Of a stretch of 26,297 nt of DNA, positions 7,336-14,692 are shown piece by piece (the stretch's first letter is position 1; every line of letters starts with the position of its first letter). Under the pieces are notes generated by a model that saw only the letters and a program-made list of their open reading frames with translations, was not told the origin of the DNA and made no database searches. The position numbers and the translations under genes were made by a program. The DNA is from Clostridiales bacterium (GTDB lineage Bacteria > Bacillota > Clostridia > Oscillospirales > Oscillospiraceae): assembly GCA_018374635.1 (NCBI GenBank), contig JAHAEW010000043.1:1-26297 (forward strand), written 5' to 3'.

Positions 7336-7794
7336 ATGGAGCAGTTGGTGTTTGATACTCCCTTTGGGCAGATGGCCCTGGCGGAGGAGGGCGGCGCACT
7401 GACCCGCCTCTTCCTTCCGGGTGAGGCTATCCCGCGCATAGCCAGCCGGGAGACGCCCCTGCTCACGCGGGGCCGGGGGGAGATCCTGGCCTATCTGCGG
7501 GGGGAGCGCCGCTCCTTCGATCTGCCCCTGGCTCCGGCGGGGACCCCCTTTCAGCGGGCGGTCTGGGCCGAGCTGAGGCGCATCCCCTACGGGGAGACCC
7601 GGTCCTATGCCCAGATCGCCGCCGGGATCGGAAAGCCCGGGGCGGCGCGGGCCGTGGGGCAGGCCAATCACCGCAATCCCCTGCCCGTTTTCATCCCCTG
7701 CCACCGGGTGATCGGCGCATCGGGGAAGCTCAGCGGATACGGCGGGGGGCTGGAATTGAAACAGAAATTACTGGAACTGGAGGGTGCGCGATGA
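7336..7794 (+). CDS. ogt: methylated-DNA--protein-cysteine S-methyltransferase (Ogt/MGMT type)
   Basis: 152 residues. The active-site motif PCHRV holds acceptor Cys122, followed by G-S-G-K-L-like ASGKLSGYGGG. The preceding helix-turn-helix (YAQIAAGIGKPGAARAVGQA) includes the Arg that flips the base. It removes alkyl groups from O6-alkylguanine in a single-turnover suicide reaction. It begins 3 bases after the lexA stop and overlaps the next gene by 4 bases (ATGA), so it should be induced with the SOS response, unlike the Ada control seen in enteric bacteria. The N-terminal domain is short, as usual for bacterial Ogt. Confidence 0.95.
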   Translation: MEQLVFDTPFGQMALAEEGGALTRLFLPGEAIPRIASRETPLLTRGRGEILAYLRGERRSFDLPLAPAGTPFQRAVWAELRRIPYGETRSYAQIAAGIGKPGAARAVGQANHRNPLPVFIPCHRVIGASGKLSGYGGGLELKQKLLELEGAR

Positions 7795-8027
7795 GACGTC
7801 TGCTGGAAGCCGGCAATGCCTGTATTGCCGAGATGGACTGGAGAGACATGGCCCTGGTCAAGCTCTGCCTGTGCGCCATGGGAATGCTGCTGGGCCTGGC
7901 CGTTCCCAGGCGGGGGCGCAAGTGGGCCGTACTGGGGGCGACGGCGGTCTTTGTAACCACCTATATTCCCCTGGCGCTGCGCTTTCTGCCCCACCTGGGC
8001 CGTGCCCTGAGCGGGCGGGAGGACTGA
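7791..8027 (+). CDS. small membrane protein, family often labelled 'permease of phosphate ABC transporter'
   Basis: 78 residues with two hydrophobic spans, about 22-38 (ALVKLCLCAMGMLLGLAVP) and 45-68 (WAVLGATAVFVTTYIPLALRF). The pattern W-x-D-x-A-L-x-K followed by L-G-L-A-V-P and T-Y-I-P-L matches a small clostridial protein family that databases often name as a phosphate permease. I know of no experimental support for that name, and the protein is too small to be a permease. The ATG overlaps the previous stop by 4 bases. Confidence 0.75.
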   Translation: MRRLLEAGNACIAEMDWRDMALVKLCLCAMGMLLGLAVPRRGRKWAVLGATAVFVTTYIPLALRFLPHLGRALSGRED

Positions 8028-8030
8028 TCT

Positions 8031-8789
8031 TTGAAACTGATTTCCTGGAACGTCAACGGACTGCGCGCCTGCCTGGGCAAGGGCTTTCTGGACTTTTTCC
8101 ACCGGGCGGACGCCGATGTGGTCTGCCTGCAGGAGACCAAGCTCCAGCCCCATCAGATCGAGCTGGAGCTGCCCGGCTACCATCAGTACTGGAACTCGGC
8201 GGAGAAAAAGGGGTATTCCGGCACCGCCCTGTTTACCCGGACCGAGCCGCTTTCTGTCACCTGCGGTATCGGCATGCCGGAGCATGACACGGAGGGGCGG
8301 GTCATCACCGCCGAGTACGAGGACTTTTTCCTGGTGTGCTGCTATACCCCGAATGCCCAGCGGGAGCTGACCCGGCTTGCCTACCGCATGGCATGGGAGG
8401 ACGCCTTCCGCGCTTATCTCAAGGGCCTGGACGGAAAAAAGCCGGTCATCCTCTGCGGGGACCTGAATGTGGCCCATCAGGACATCGACCTGAAAAACTT
8501 CAAGTCCAACCGGGGCAACGCCGGCTTTACCGACGAGGAGCGGGGCAAGATGACCGAACTGCTCTCCGCCGGCTTCACCGACACGTTCCGCTGGCTCTAT
8601 CCCGAGGCGGCGGGGGCCTACTCCTGGTGGTCCTACATGTACCATGCCAGGGAAAAGAACGCGGGTTGGAGAATCGACTATTTCATCGTCTCCGACCGGC
8701 TGCGGGAGCGGATCGCCGACAGCCGCATCCGGCCCGAGGTAATGGGCAGCGACCACTGCCCCATAGAGCTGGAGCTGAGAGAGCCATGA
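8031..8789 (+). CDS. xth: exodeoxyribonuclease III / AP endonuclease
   Basis: 252 residues of the exonuclease-endonuclease-phosphatase fold. Visible landmarks are WNVNGLRA with the metal-site Asn, LQETKL with the metal Glu, SGTALF, CGDLNVAHQDIDL with the catalytic Asp-Asn pair, the WRIDYF region and the terminal GSDHCPI with the catalytic Asp-His. It cuts DNA 5' to abasic sites and trims 3' blocks, acting after glycosylases. TTG 8031-8033 is the start: GGGAGGACT lies about 8 bases upstream and the family starts at this KLISWNVNG. Its place between ogt and ylmH puts it under lexA control. It overlaps the next gene by 4 bases. Confidence 0.96.
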   Translation: MKLISWNVNGLRACLGKGFLDFFHRADADVVCLQETKLQPHQIELELPGYHQYWNSAEKKGYSGTALFTRTEPLSVTCGIGMPEHDTEGRVITAEYEDFFLVCCYTPNAQRELTRLAYRMAWEDAFRAYLKGLDGKKPVILCGDLNVAHQDIDLKNFKSNRGNAGFTDEERGKMTELLSAGFTDTFRWLYPEAAGAYSWWSYMYHAREKNAGWRIDYFIVSDRLRERIADSRIRPEVMGSDHCPIELELREP

Positions 8790-9592
8790 CCAAGACCGAA
8801 CAACTGGACAAGCTGGCCCGGGACGGGGAGGAGCGGCTCCTCCTGGCCCGGGCCCTGGACAAGCTGGAGACCGCCCGGCGGAAGAACATCCCGGCGGCCA
8901 CCGGCTTTTTATCCCCATCGGAGCGGGTGAGTGTGGAAAACCTGATCGCCGCCAGCGGCCATCCGCCCCACCTGTTCTTCGGCGGCTACCCGGGGGCGGA
9001 GCGGACCATCTGCCTCTTTCTCCCCGACTGGCAGGAGCCGGAGGACGCCCTGGCCCTGGCGATGGCCGGCGAGGGGCCGGTAAAGGCCCTGCGCTGCACG
9101 TACAGCGCCGACGGAGGGCTCACCCACCGGGACGTCCTGGGAGCCATCCTGGGCCAGGGGATCACCCGGGAAAAGGTGGGCGACCTGCTGGTGGGGCCAG
9201 GGCGCTGTGACGTGCTGGTGCTGGAGGAGCTGGCGGACTACCTGCTGCTCCATCTGGACAGCGCCGGGCGCACCCGCCTCAAGACCGGGCCCGTTCCCCT
9301 CTCCCAGATTTCTCCGCCGGAGGTGCGGGTCAAGACCATCCGGGACACGGTGGCCACGCCCCGGCTGGACGCGGTGGCGGCCTGTGCCTTCTCCACCTCC
9401 CGGAGCAAGGCGGCCGATCTGATTTCCGCCGGGCGGGTACAGCTCAACCACCGGGAATGCACCAAGCCGGACAAGCTGGTGGAGGCGGGGGATGTGCTCT
9501 CCTGCCGGGGACTGGGCAGGGCCGCCGTCCGGGAGCTGGGCGGCCGCTCCAAGAAGGGGCGGATCATGGTGGTGCTAGAGCGCTATCTGTGA
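8786..9592 (+). CDS. ylmH: YlmH family RNA-binding protein with C-terminal S4 domain
   Basis: 268 residues. The N-terminal part (1-180) has the YlmH pattern with FLSPSE near residue 41, and FGGYPGAER near 65. The S4 RNA-binding domain covers about 190-265 (PRLDAVAACAFSTSRSKAAD, then SAGRVQLN). In Bacillus ylmH lies in the division cluster after sepF, and the protein has been linked to ribosome rescue and quality control. Here it is instead placed in the lexA repair operon, translationally coupled to xth by an ATGA overlap. Confidence 0.9.
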   Translation: MTKTEQLDKLARDGEERLLLARALDKLETARRKNIPAATGFLSPSERVSVENLIAASGHPPHLFFGGYPGAERTICLFLPDWQEPEDALALAMAGEGPVKALRCTYSADGGLTHRDVLGAILGQGITREKVGDLLVGPGRCDVLVLEELADYLLLHLDSAGRTRLKTGPVPLSQISPPEVRVKTIRDTVATPRLDAVAACAFSTSRSKAADLISAGRVQLNHRECTKPDKLVEAGDVLSCRGLGRAAVRELGGRSKKGRIMVVLERYL

Positions 9593-9630
9593 TCCCCCGC
9601 CGCAACGCAACAAAGAAAGGAACATCCCTC

Positions 9631-9843
9631 ATGATCACACAAGCGCAGATCGACCGGATCAATGAGCTGGCCCGCAAGGCAAAGACCCCCGAGGGCCTCA
9701 CCCCTGCGGAGACCGAGGAGCGGGACACCCTCCGCCGGGCCTATATCGCCTCGGTGCGGGCCAACCTGGTGGGCCAGCTGGAGAACACCTATATCGTGGA
9801 GCCGGACGGCACCAAGCACCGGGTCACACACAAGGACGGCTGA
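9631..9843 (+). CDS. DUF896 family protein, YnzC-like
   Basis: 70 residues, the full family length. It starts ITQAQIDRINELARKAKT, then LTPAETEERDTLRRAYI, and ends in the typical V-E-P-D-G-T-K-H-R-V. The structure of family members is a small helical hairpin and the biochemical role is unknown. In B. subtilis ynzC is in the SOS-induced yneA-yneB-ynzC operon next to lexA, so finding a DUF896 gene in this lexA operon supports a damage-response role. AAAGGA lies upstream; 38 bases separate it from ylmH and 12 from the next gene, with no terminator. Confidence 0.92.
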   Translation: MITQAQIDRINELARKAKTPEGLTPAETEERDTLRRAYIASVRANLVGQLENTYIVEPDGTKHRVTHKDG

Positions 9844-9855
9844 GAGGAGCACGCT

Positions 9856-11094
9856 ATGGCATTGACAACGGAAAACACCCTGGAACAGCGCATCGCCCGG
9901 GTGGACGCGGCCGTCGCCCTGCGGGAGGGCGACCGGGTCCCCATGGCCCCCAAGATCGGCATGGCCTACGCCCAGACCGCCGGTATCGACCGGTATGAGG
10001 CCCTCAACGACCCCCGGCTCCTCCGGCCGGGGGTGGAGAAATTTCTGCGGACCTATCCCTGCGACCTGTTCTGGGCCGGGTCGGGCTACCCCATCCCCAT
10101 GATGGAGACCCTGGGGACCACCGCCATCCGCTGGCCGGGCGCCACCTGCGGCGTGCCGCTGAACCAGGGCTTCCAGATCGTGGACGGCACTTACATGGAG
10201 GAGGACGAGTACGACGAGTTCCTCCGGGACCCCTCTCACTTCTGCATGACCAAAGTCTTTCCCCGCAAGCACAAGAAGCTGGCGGGGCTGGCCAAGCTGA
10301 ACTTCCACGAGGTGGTGGAGTTCGGCCACTACGCGTCCATGGCGGCCTTTGCCGATCCGGAGGTCCGGCGGGCCCTTCTGACCCTCATGTTCGCCGGAGA
10401 GCAGGCGGTGGAGTGGCAGCGGAACTCCGCCCTCCTGCGGGAGACCGCCCTGGCCTGTCAGACCCCTCTGGGTGCGCTGGCGGGGCAGAACGCCCCCTAT
10501 GACATGCTGGCCGACAACATCCGGGGCTTTTTGAATGTGCCCATGGACCTCTATACGATCCCGGAGAAGGTGACGGCGGCCATCGACATCATGACGGAGT
10601 ACGCCCTCCAGAACGTGCGCCGCCTGAAGAACACCGGCTCCAAGTACTGCTTTATGCCCCTCCACGGCGGTACGGACGACTTCATGAGCCTGGAGGATTA
10701 CCGCACCTTCTACTGGCCCTCCCTGCGGCGGGTGATAGAGGAGATCATCAACTGCGGTATGATCCCCTATGTGTTCTGCGAGGGCAGGTATGACACCCGG
10801 CTGGAGGTCCTGCGGGAGGTCCCGCGGGGTAAGGTCATCTACATGTTTGAACAGGTGGATATCGCCCGGGCCAAGGCAGTGCTGGGCGACACGGCCTGCA
10901 TCTGCGGCAACCTGCCCACCTCCCTCCTGCTCTACGGCAAGCCCCACGAGGTGGTGGACGAGACCCGCCGGCTGCTGGACGAGTGCGCCCCCGGCGGCGG
11001 CTTTCTGATGGACTGCTCCATCGTGCTGGACCACTATAAAGAGGAGAATCTGGAGGCGTGGTTTGATACCACCCTCCAGTACGGGCGCTGCTGA
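9856..11094 (+). CDS. URO-D (uroporphyrinogen decarboxylase-like) family protein
   Basis: 412 residues of the URO-D/methyltransferase TIM-barrel superfamily. Recognisable parts are the REGDRVPMAP entry near residue 23, FEQVDIARAKAVLGD, ICGNLPTSLLLYG and the GGGFLMD strand near the end. True HemE proteins are about 350 residues with an N-terminal R-x-P-V-W-M-M-R-Q-A-G-R motif that is absent here. The relatives with this look are corrinoid-dependent methyltransferases and demethylases of anaerobes. Cys308, Cys348 and Cys350 could bind metal, but I cannot assign a substrate. No corrinoid protein gene lies nearby. It follows DUF896 by 12 bases with GAGGAG before the ATG, and is last in the lexA run. 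Confidence 0.85.
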   Translation: MALTTENTLEQRIARVDAAVALREGDRVPMAPKIGMAYAQTAGIDRYEALNDPRLLRPGVEKFLRTYPCDLFWAGSGYPIPMMETLGTTAIRWPGATCGVPLNQGFQIVDGTYMEEDEYDEFLRDPSHFCMTKVFPRKHKKLAGLAKLNFHEVVEFGHYASMAAFADPEVRRALLTLMFAGEQAVEWQRNSALLRETALACQTPLGALAGQNAPYDMLADNIRGFLNVPMDLYTIPEKVTAAIDIMTEYALQNVRRLKNTGSKYCFMPLHGGTDDFMSLEDYRTFYWPSLRRVIEEIINCGMIPYVFCEGRYDTRLEVLREVPRGKVIYMFEQVDIARAKAVLGDTACICGNLPTSLLLYGKPHEVVDETRRLLDECAPGGGFLMDCSIVLDHYKEENLEAWFDTTLQYGRC

Positions 11095-11105
11095 GCCCGG
11101 AAAAG

Positions 11106-11143
11106 AGAAAGCCCCGCCCTCACAAAAGAGAGCGGGGCTTTCT
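11106..11143. terminator. bidirectional terminator between the URO-D and CarD-like genes
   Basis: 12-bp stem AGAAAGCCCCGC (11106-11117) with GCGGGGCTTTCT (11132-11143). A/T-rich outer arms on both sides fit use by the two converging genes. Confidence 0.8.
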
Positions 11144-11157
11144 GCACGCCTGGCCGG

Positions 11158-11664
11158 TCAGGAGGCGCTGGCGAGCACCTGCTGGATATAGGACGGGATC
11201 TCCTCCCGCTCCAGGTCCAGAGCGACGCACAGCTCGCCGTAGAGCTGGTCCTCGGCCAGGCGGAGATAGCGCTCGTCCAGCTTGCCTGGCTTGCGCCCGT
11301 TGTCGGTGGCCGAGCGGTTCTTTTCATGGATGCTCTTGATGAGCCGCAGGAGCTCCACACAGTCGGAGGTCTGGTAGGCGTCCTGGTAATAGCGGGACAG
11401 GGCGGGGAGACTGGTGATGCGGATGGACTCAGTCTCGATGGAGGGAATGCTGCGCACCAGTTCCTCGGCCTCCCCACGGGTCAGTACAGGGCGCAGCGCG
11501 ACCTTGGTGTCCACGGGGATGATGATGGTCTCGGTGGTATAGAGCGGCTTGAGCGTGTAATAGAGCCGCTCAGGCGCCGCTCCATTGCCGGGCCTCGGGG
11601 CGATCTCCCGGACGCGGCAGACGCCGTTCCGGCCGTACACAAGCAACGATCCAACGGGATACAT
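11158..11664 (-). CDS. CarD/CdnL family RNA polymerase-binding regulator
   Basis: 168 residues. The N-terminal 60 form the RNA polymerase-interaction domain shared with Mfd (YPVGSLLVYGRNGVCRVREI, then YYTLKPLYTTETIIIPVD). The C-terminal helical part (about 70-168) corresponds to the DNA-contacting helices of CarD. Such proteins stabilise open promoter complexes in mycobacteria and Myxococcus; clostridial members are often present in several copies and are less studied. GAGGAGG is 7 bases before the ATG. It stands alone, with an AT-rich upstream region and a shared terminator. Confidence 0.88.
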   Translation of the reverse strand: MYPVGSLLVYGRNGVCRVREIAPRPGNGAAPERLYYTLKPLYTTETIIIPVDTKVALRPVLTRGEAEELVRSIPSIETESIRITSLPALSRYYQDAYQTSDCVELLRLIKSIHEKNRSATDNGRKPGKLDERYLRLAEDQLYGELCVALDLEREEIPSYIQQVLASAS

Positions 11665-11695
11665 GAGTTGGCCTCCTCTTCTATTAATATCATAT

Positions 11696-11704
11696 AGTAT
11701 ACCA
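11696..11704 (-). promoter_or_regulatory. extended -10 promoter of the CarD-like gene
   Basis: On the - strand TGG-TATACT (TG at -15, -10 box 11696-11701), about 30 bases before the ATG. There is no good -35 box at 17 bases, consistent with an extended -10 promoter. The upstream A/T tracts could act as an UP element. Confidence 0.45.
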
Positions 11705-11840
11705 CGGAAGAGAGATACTTTTCTATATTAAATCAAGAAAAAATATAAAAATAAAAATATTTTATTTTATTATAGAGAAAAAATAAGGAATATACAGCCT
11801 AATATGCACAAAATAGGATGGAAATAAAAATAGAATAGAG

Positions 11841-11865
11841 CGCCAAAATAAAAACTTTTTTGGCG
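11841..11865 (-). terminator. second hairpin downstream of the htrA-like gene
   Basis: CGCCAAAA (11841-11848) pairs with TTTTGGCG (11858-11865). On the - strand it is followed by a T-rich stretch, so it can act as a backup terminator. Confidence 0.45.
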
Positions 11866-11905
11866 GGGAAAAGTATGCGGCACAGTGGACGGCGCAGTAT
11901 GGAAC

Positions 11906-11940
11906 AGGCGGCCCGGTCTGCTGTTTTGACCGGGCCGCCT
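11906..11940 (-). terminator. hairpin downstream of the htrA-like gene
   Basis: 13-bp perfect stem AGGCGGCCCGGTC (11906-11918) with GACCGGGCCGCCT (11928-11940), 32 bases after the stop. The T-run on the - strand is poor, so the pair of hairpins probably works together. Confidence 0.6.
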
Positions 11941-11972
11941 GTCTTAGGAAAGAGGGGAAATATCCAGTTGGA

Positions 11973-13343
11973 TCAATAGCCGAAGCCGAAGGGCCAGTTG
12001 TAGTAGGAGCCGCTGTTCTGCTGGGACTGCTGCTGCTGCTGAGAGGCCTCCAGCTTTTCCTGGCTGAGCTGCTCCTGCAGGTCGCTCAGAGCATTCTGCC
12101 GCTCTTGGTTGTCCTCGTCCAGGACCACGGAGAGGTCCTGCTTCTCTCCGTCACGGTAAATGGTGAAGGAGACGGTGTCGCCGGCCTTCTTATCCCGCAC
12201 GGCATCCTTCAGCGCGGTGCTGGAATCCACCTCCGTGCCGTCCACGGCGCAGATGATGTCGCCCTTCTGGATACCGGCCTTGTCGGCGCAGGAGCCTTCC
12301 AGGACGGCCTCTACCGAAGCTCCGGCGGGCACGCCGTACTTGGTGGCATACTCCGGGACGTCGGTCATGAGAATGCCCACATTGGGCTTTCCGGTGACAT
12401 AGCCGTGCTCAATGATGTCCGTAATCATGCTGCGCACGTCGTTGATGGGAATGGCGAAGCCCAGACCTTCAATGCTGGCCTCCGAGGAGTCGCCGCTGCT
12501 GGAGAGCTTGGCGGAGGTGATGCCCACCACTTCCCCGTAGGCGTTGAAAAGGGGGCCGCCGGAGTTGCCGGAGTTGATGGCGGTGTTGGTCTGGAGCATA
12601 TTCATGGTCTGCCCCTCGCTGGTGGTGACCGAGCGGTCCTTGGCCGAGACCAGGCCGTCGGTGAGGGACCAGGTCAGCTCACCCAGGGGGTTGCCGATGG
12701 TGTAGACCGGCTCGCCCACCACCAGGGAGTCCGAATCGCCCAGGGTGAGGGCATGGAGGCCGGTGGCGTCGATCTTGAGCACGGCCACATCGTTCTCAGC
12801 CTCGCCGCCCACCAGCTTGGCGTCATAGGTCTGGCCGTCCACAAAGGCGACCTTGATGGAGGTGGCGTCCTTGATGACATGGTAGTTGGTGACGATATAG
12901 CCGTCCGAGGAGATCACAAAGCCGGAACCGGCGGCGGCGCCCTGCACCACATAGCCGTAGACATTGGTGTTGACCTCGGTGGTGATGCCCACACAGGCGT
13001 CCACATTGGCGGCGTAGAGCTGGGCGGGCGTCATGGCCTCGCCCGACTTGACGCTGGTGGTATCCACATTGACGGTGGGGTGGTTCCCGCCCTCATAGAG
13101 GACTGTATCGTTGGCAGAGCGGGAGATGTACCAGGCGCTTCCGCCGCCCACCAGACCGCCGACCAGGGCACAGCACAGGCCGAGGGCCACAACTTTACCG
13201 GCCACGCCGCCTTTTTTCCGGGGCGGCTTGGGGGGCTGGGAGCCGGTATCCCAGGGGTCGCTGTGTACGTGGAACTGGGTGGTCTCTATGGGATTGGTGT
13301 CCGGTCCGTCGGACTGAGGACGAAATTCCTGATTGTCAAACAT
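11973..13343 (-). CDS. HtrA/DegP-like S1C serine protease, membrane-anchored, one PDZ domain
   Basis: 456 residues. Cytoplasmic N-terminus of about 47 residues, Pro- and Lys-rich near the membrane; a single membrane span at about 50-72; a trypsin-like domain about 110-310; one PDZ domain about 318-410; and a C-terminal tail. The catalytic triad is His155 (TNYHVIK), Asp185 (ENDVAVLK) and Ser261 (GNSGGPLF), all intact. It should degrade or refold damaged proteins on the outer face of the membrane. The tail runs into a Gln-rich stretch (435-442) and ends in aromatic and Gly residues (YYNWPFGFGY). ATG 13341-13343 has AAAGGAG 8 bases upstream; a longer frame reaching 13409 lacks one. It lies 80 bases after the ytvI-like gene on the same strand; I see no clear promoter of its own. 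Confidence 0.94.
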   Translation of the reverse strand: MFDNQEFRPQSDGPDTNPIETTQFHVHSDPWDTGSQPPKPPRKKGGVAGKVVALGLCCALVGGLVGGGSAWYISRSANDTVLYEGGNHPTVNVDTTSVKSGEAMTPAQLYAANVDACVGITTEVNTNVYGYVVQGAAAGSGFVISSDGYIVTNYHVIKDATSIKVAFVDGQTYDAKLVGGEAENDVAVLKIDATGLHALTLGDSDSLVVGEPVYTIGNPLGELTWSLTDGLVSAKDRSVTTSEGQTMNMLQTNTAINSGNSGGPLFNAYGEVVGITSAKLSSSGDSSEASIEGLGFAIPINDVRSMITDIIEHGYVTGKPNVGILMTDVPEYATKYGVPAGASVEAVLEGSCADKAGIQKGDIICAVDGTEVDSSTALKDAVRDKKAGDTVSFTIYRDGEKQDLSVVLDEDNQERQNALSDLQEQLSQEKLEASQQQQQSQQNSGSYYNWPFGFGY

Positions 13344-13423
13344 AGCGCTCGCTCCTTTTGAGGGGTTCTCTCTTGAACTGCTCTTAGGATACCCAAAAAA
13401 TATGTCCAAAGCATGAAGAAACT

Positions 13424-14602
13424 TTACACGTTTTTTGAATTTGCATCCCGGCCGGGCCGGTGCTTCAGAAAGGCCGAGAGATCGGCGGCCGCCAGGCGGA
13501 TATCCTCCAGCACGGGGTTGAAAATCCCCAGCCGGAAGACGTTGAGCGCCACCATACAGACCACGGGGCCCAGGATCATCCCCAGCACGCCGGCCAGCTG
13601 CATGCCCACATAGATGCTGATCAGGGAGACCACGGGCGGCAGCCCGGTCTGATCGCCCACCACCTTGGGCTCTCCCACCCGGCGGAAGAGCGCGATCAGG
13701 CCCCAGATCACCATCAGCTCAATGGATTCCCGGATATTCCCCAGGGCCAGGTCCACCACCGCCCAGGGCACCATGACGGTGCCCGCGCCGATGATGGGGA
13801 TGAAGTCCATGATGGCCAGAAGAAAGGCCAGCAGCAGCGTATAGGGCTGTCCGATGATGGTAAAGCCCGCCAGCAGGATGAAAAAGACCCCCACCGAGAG
13901 GATGAACTCGGCCTTCACATAGCCGCCGAAGGCGGAGAGGGCGGCCTGCCGCACCTCCAGCAGAAAGTGGCGGGAACGGCCGGTAAAGCGCTTGGAGACC
14001 AGATAGCGGATGTGGGGATAGTCGGCCGTCAGGTAATAAGAGCCCATCAGAAAGACCACGGTGCCCACCGCGAAGGATGGGACCTGCTTGGCGATCCGGG
14101 TGGCATAGGCCGCGGAGTTGCCCAGAGCGGTGGTCACGGCCCCCTGGAGCCAGGTAAAGAGGCTCTCCAGATAGGCGTCGCTGGCGGAGCGGATATCGGC
14201 GGGAATGAGGGACATGAAGCGGGAGAAGGCGTGGTCCAGGGAAAAAAGGGCCTCCTGAAGCGCGGTGGAGATGGAGCTCCAGTCCTCATAGAGAGAGATG
14301 GCCTCCTGGGCGATGTTCCAGATAAAGGCCACCAGCAGCCCGCCCGCTAACGCCAGGATCAGAAGAATGAGTACCAGAGAGAGAAATTTGCGGGAGATCC
14401 CCAGCCGCCGCTGGATACCCCGCACCAGGGGATTGAGGAGCCAGGCCACCACAAAGGCCAGGACAAAGGGCATAAACAGGGACAGCAGGGCCGGCCCCGC
14501 CAGAGCCAGCGCGGCCAGCACAAGCAGGGTGAGCAATAGCCGGATGCCAAGCCGCATCCAGAGCCGGCCACGCTCCCGCCAGGAGAGTTCCTGATCTTCC
14601 AT
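13424..14602 (-). CDS. ytvI: AI-2E family membrane protein, YtvI-like (sporulation)
   Basis: 392 residues with about seven to eight membrane spans and the family landmarks: the long helical extracytoplasmic segment (about 110-180), the GSYYLTADYPHIR turn, the DFIPIIGAGTVMVPWA motif and GEPKVVGDQTGLPPVVSLIS. In Bacillus and clostridia the YtvI subgroup is tied to sporulation, and its place directly after spoIIP fits. Transport of AI-2 itself is not implied. ATG 14600-14602 has GGGAGG upstream; the ATG 15 bases earlier has no ribosome-binding site. It may be read from its own extended -10 promoter and also from spoIIP. Confidence 0.88.
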   Translation of the reverse strand: MEDQELSWRERGRLWMRLGIRLLLTLLVLAALALAGPALLSLFMPFVLAFVVAWLLNPLVRGIQRRLGISRKFLSLVLILLILALAGGLLVAFIWNIAQEAISLYEDWSSISTALQEALFSLDHAFSRFMSLIPADIRSASDAYLESLFTWLQGAVTTALGNSAAYATRIAKQVPSFAVGTVVFLMGSYYLTADYPHIRYLVSKRFTGRSRHFLLEVRQAALSAFGGYVKAEFILSVGVFFILLAGFTIIGQPYTLLLAFLLAIMDFIPIIGAGTVMVPWAVVDLALGNIRESIELMVIWGLIALFRRVGEPKVVGDQTGLPPVVSLISIYVGMQLAGVLGMILGPVVCMVALNVFRLGIFNPVLEDIRLAAADLSAFLKHRPGRDANSKNV

Positions 14603-14639
14603 GGAAAGACCTCCCATATCTGTTGGTGTATATGAGAGC

Positions 14640-14648
14640 AGTATAGCA
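14640..14648 (-). promoter_or_regulatory. extended -10 promoter of the ytvI-like gene
   Basis: On the - strand TGC-TATACT (-10 box 14640-14645), 38 bases before the ATG. The -35 region is poor. Confidence 0.5.
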
Positions 14649-14692
14649 TGGATCGGGCAGAGAAAGGGGAGGAATCTGTAAATTTTTTTGTC

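Larger units (their letters stand above)
11705..11972. other. AT-rich intergenic region without genes
   Basis: The stretch between the CarD-like gene and the htrA-like gene. About 11720-11860 is made almost wholly of A and T tracts, in strong contrast to the GC-rich genes on both sides. No reading frame has a ribosome-binding site. It contains two hairpins (11841-11865 and 11906-11940). The A/T tracts sit upstream of the CarD-like promoter and may be bent DNA or an UP element. Confidence 0.6.

Noticed and set aside
9595..9608. 14-base match CCCCGCCGCAACGC to 6667-6680 in the lexA leader
   Set aside because: One such match is expected by chance in a window of this size and composition; the hairpin partner is absent in the second copy.
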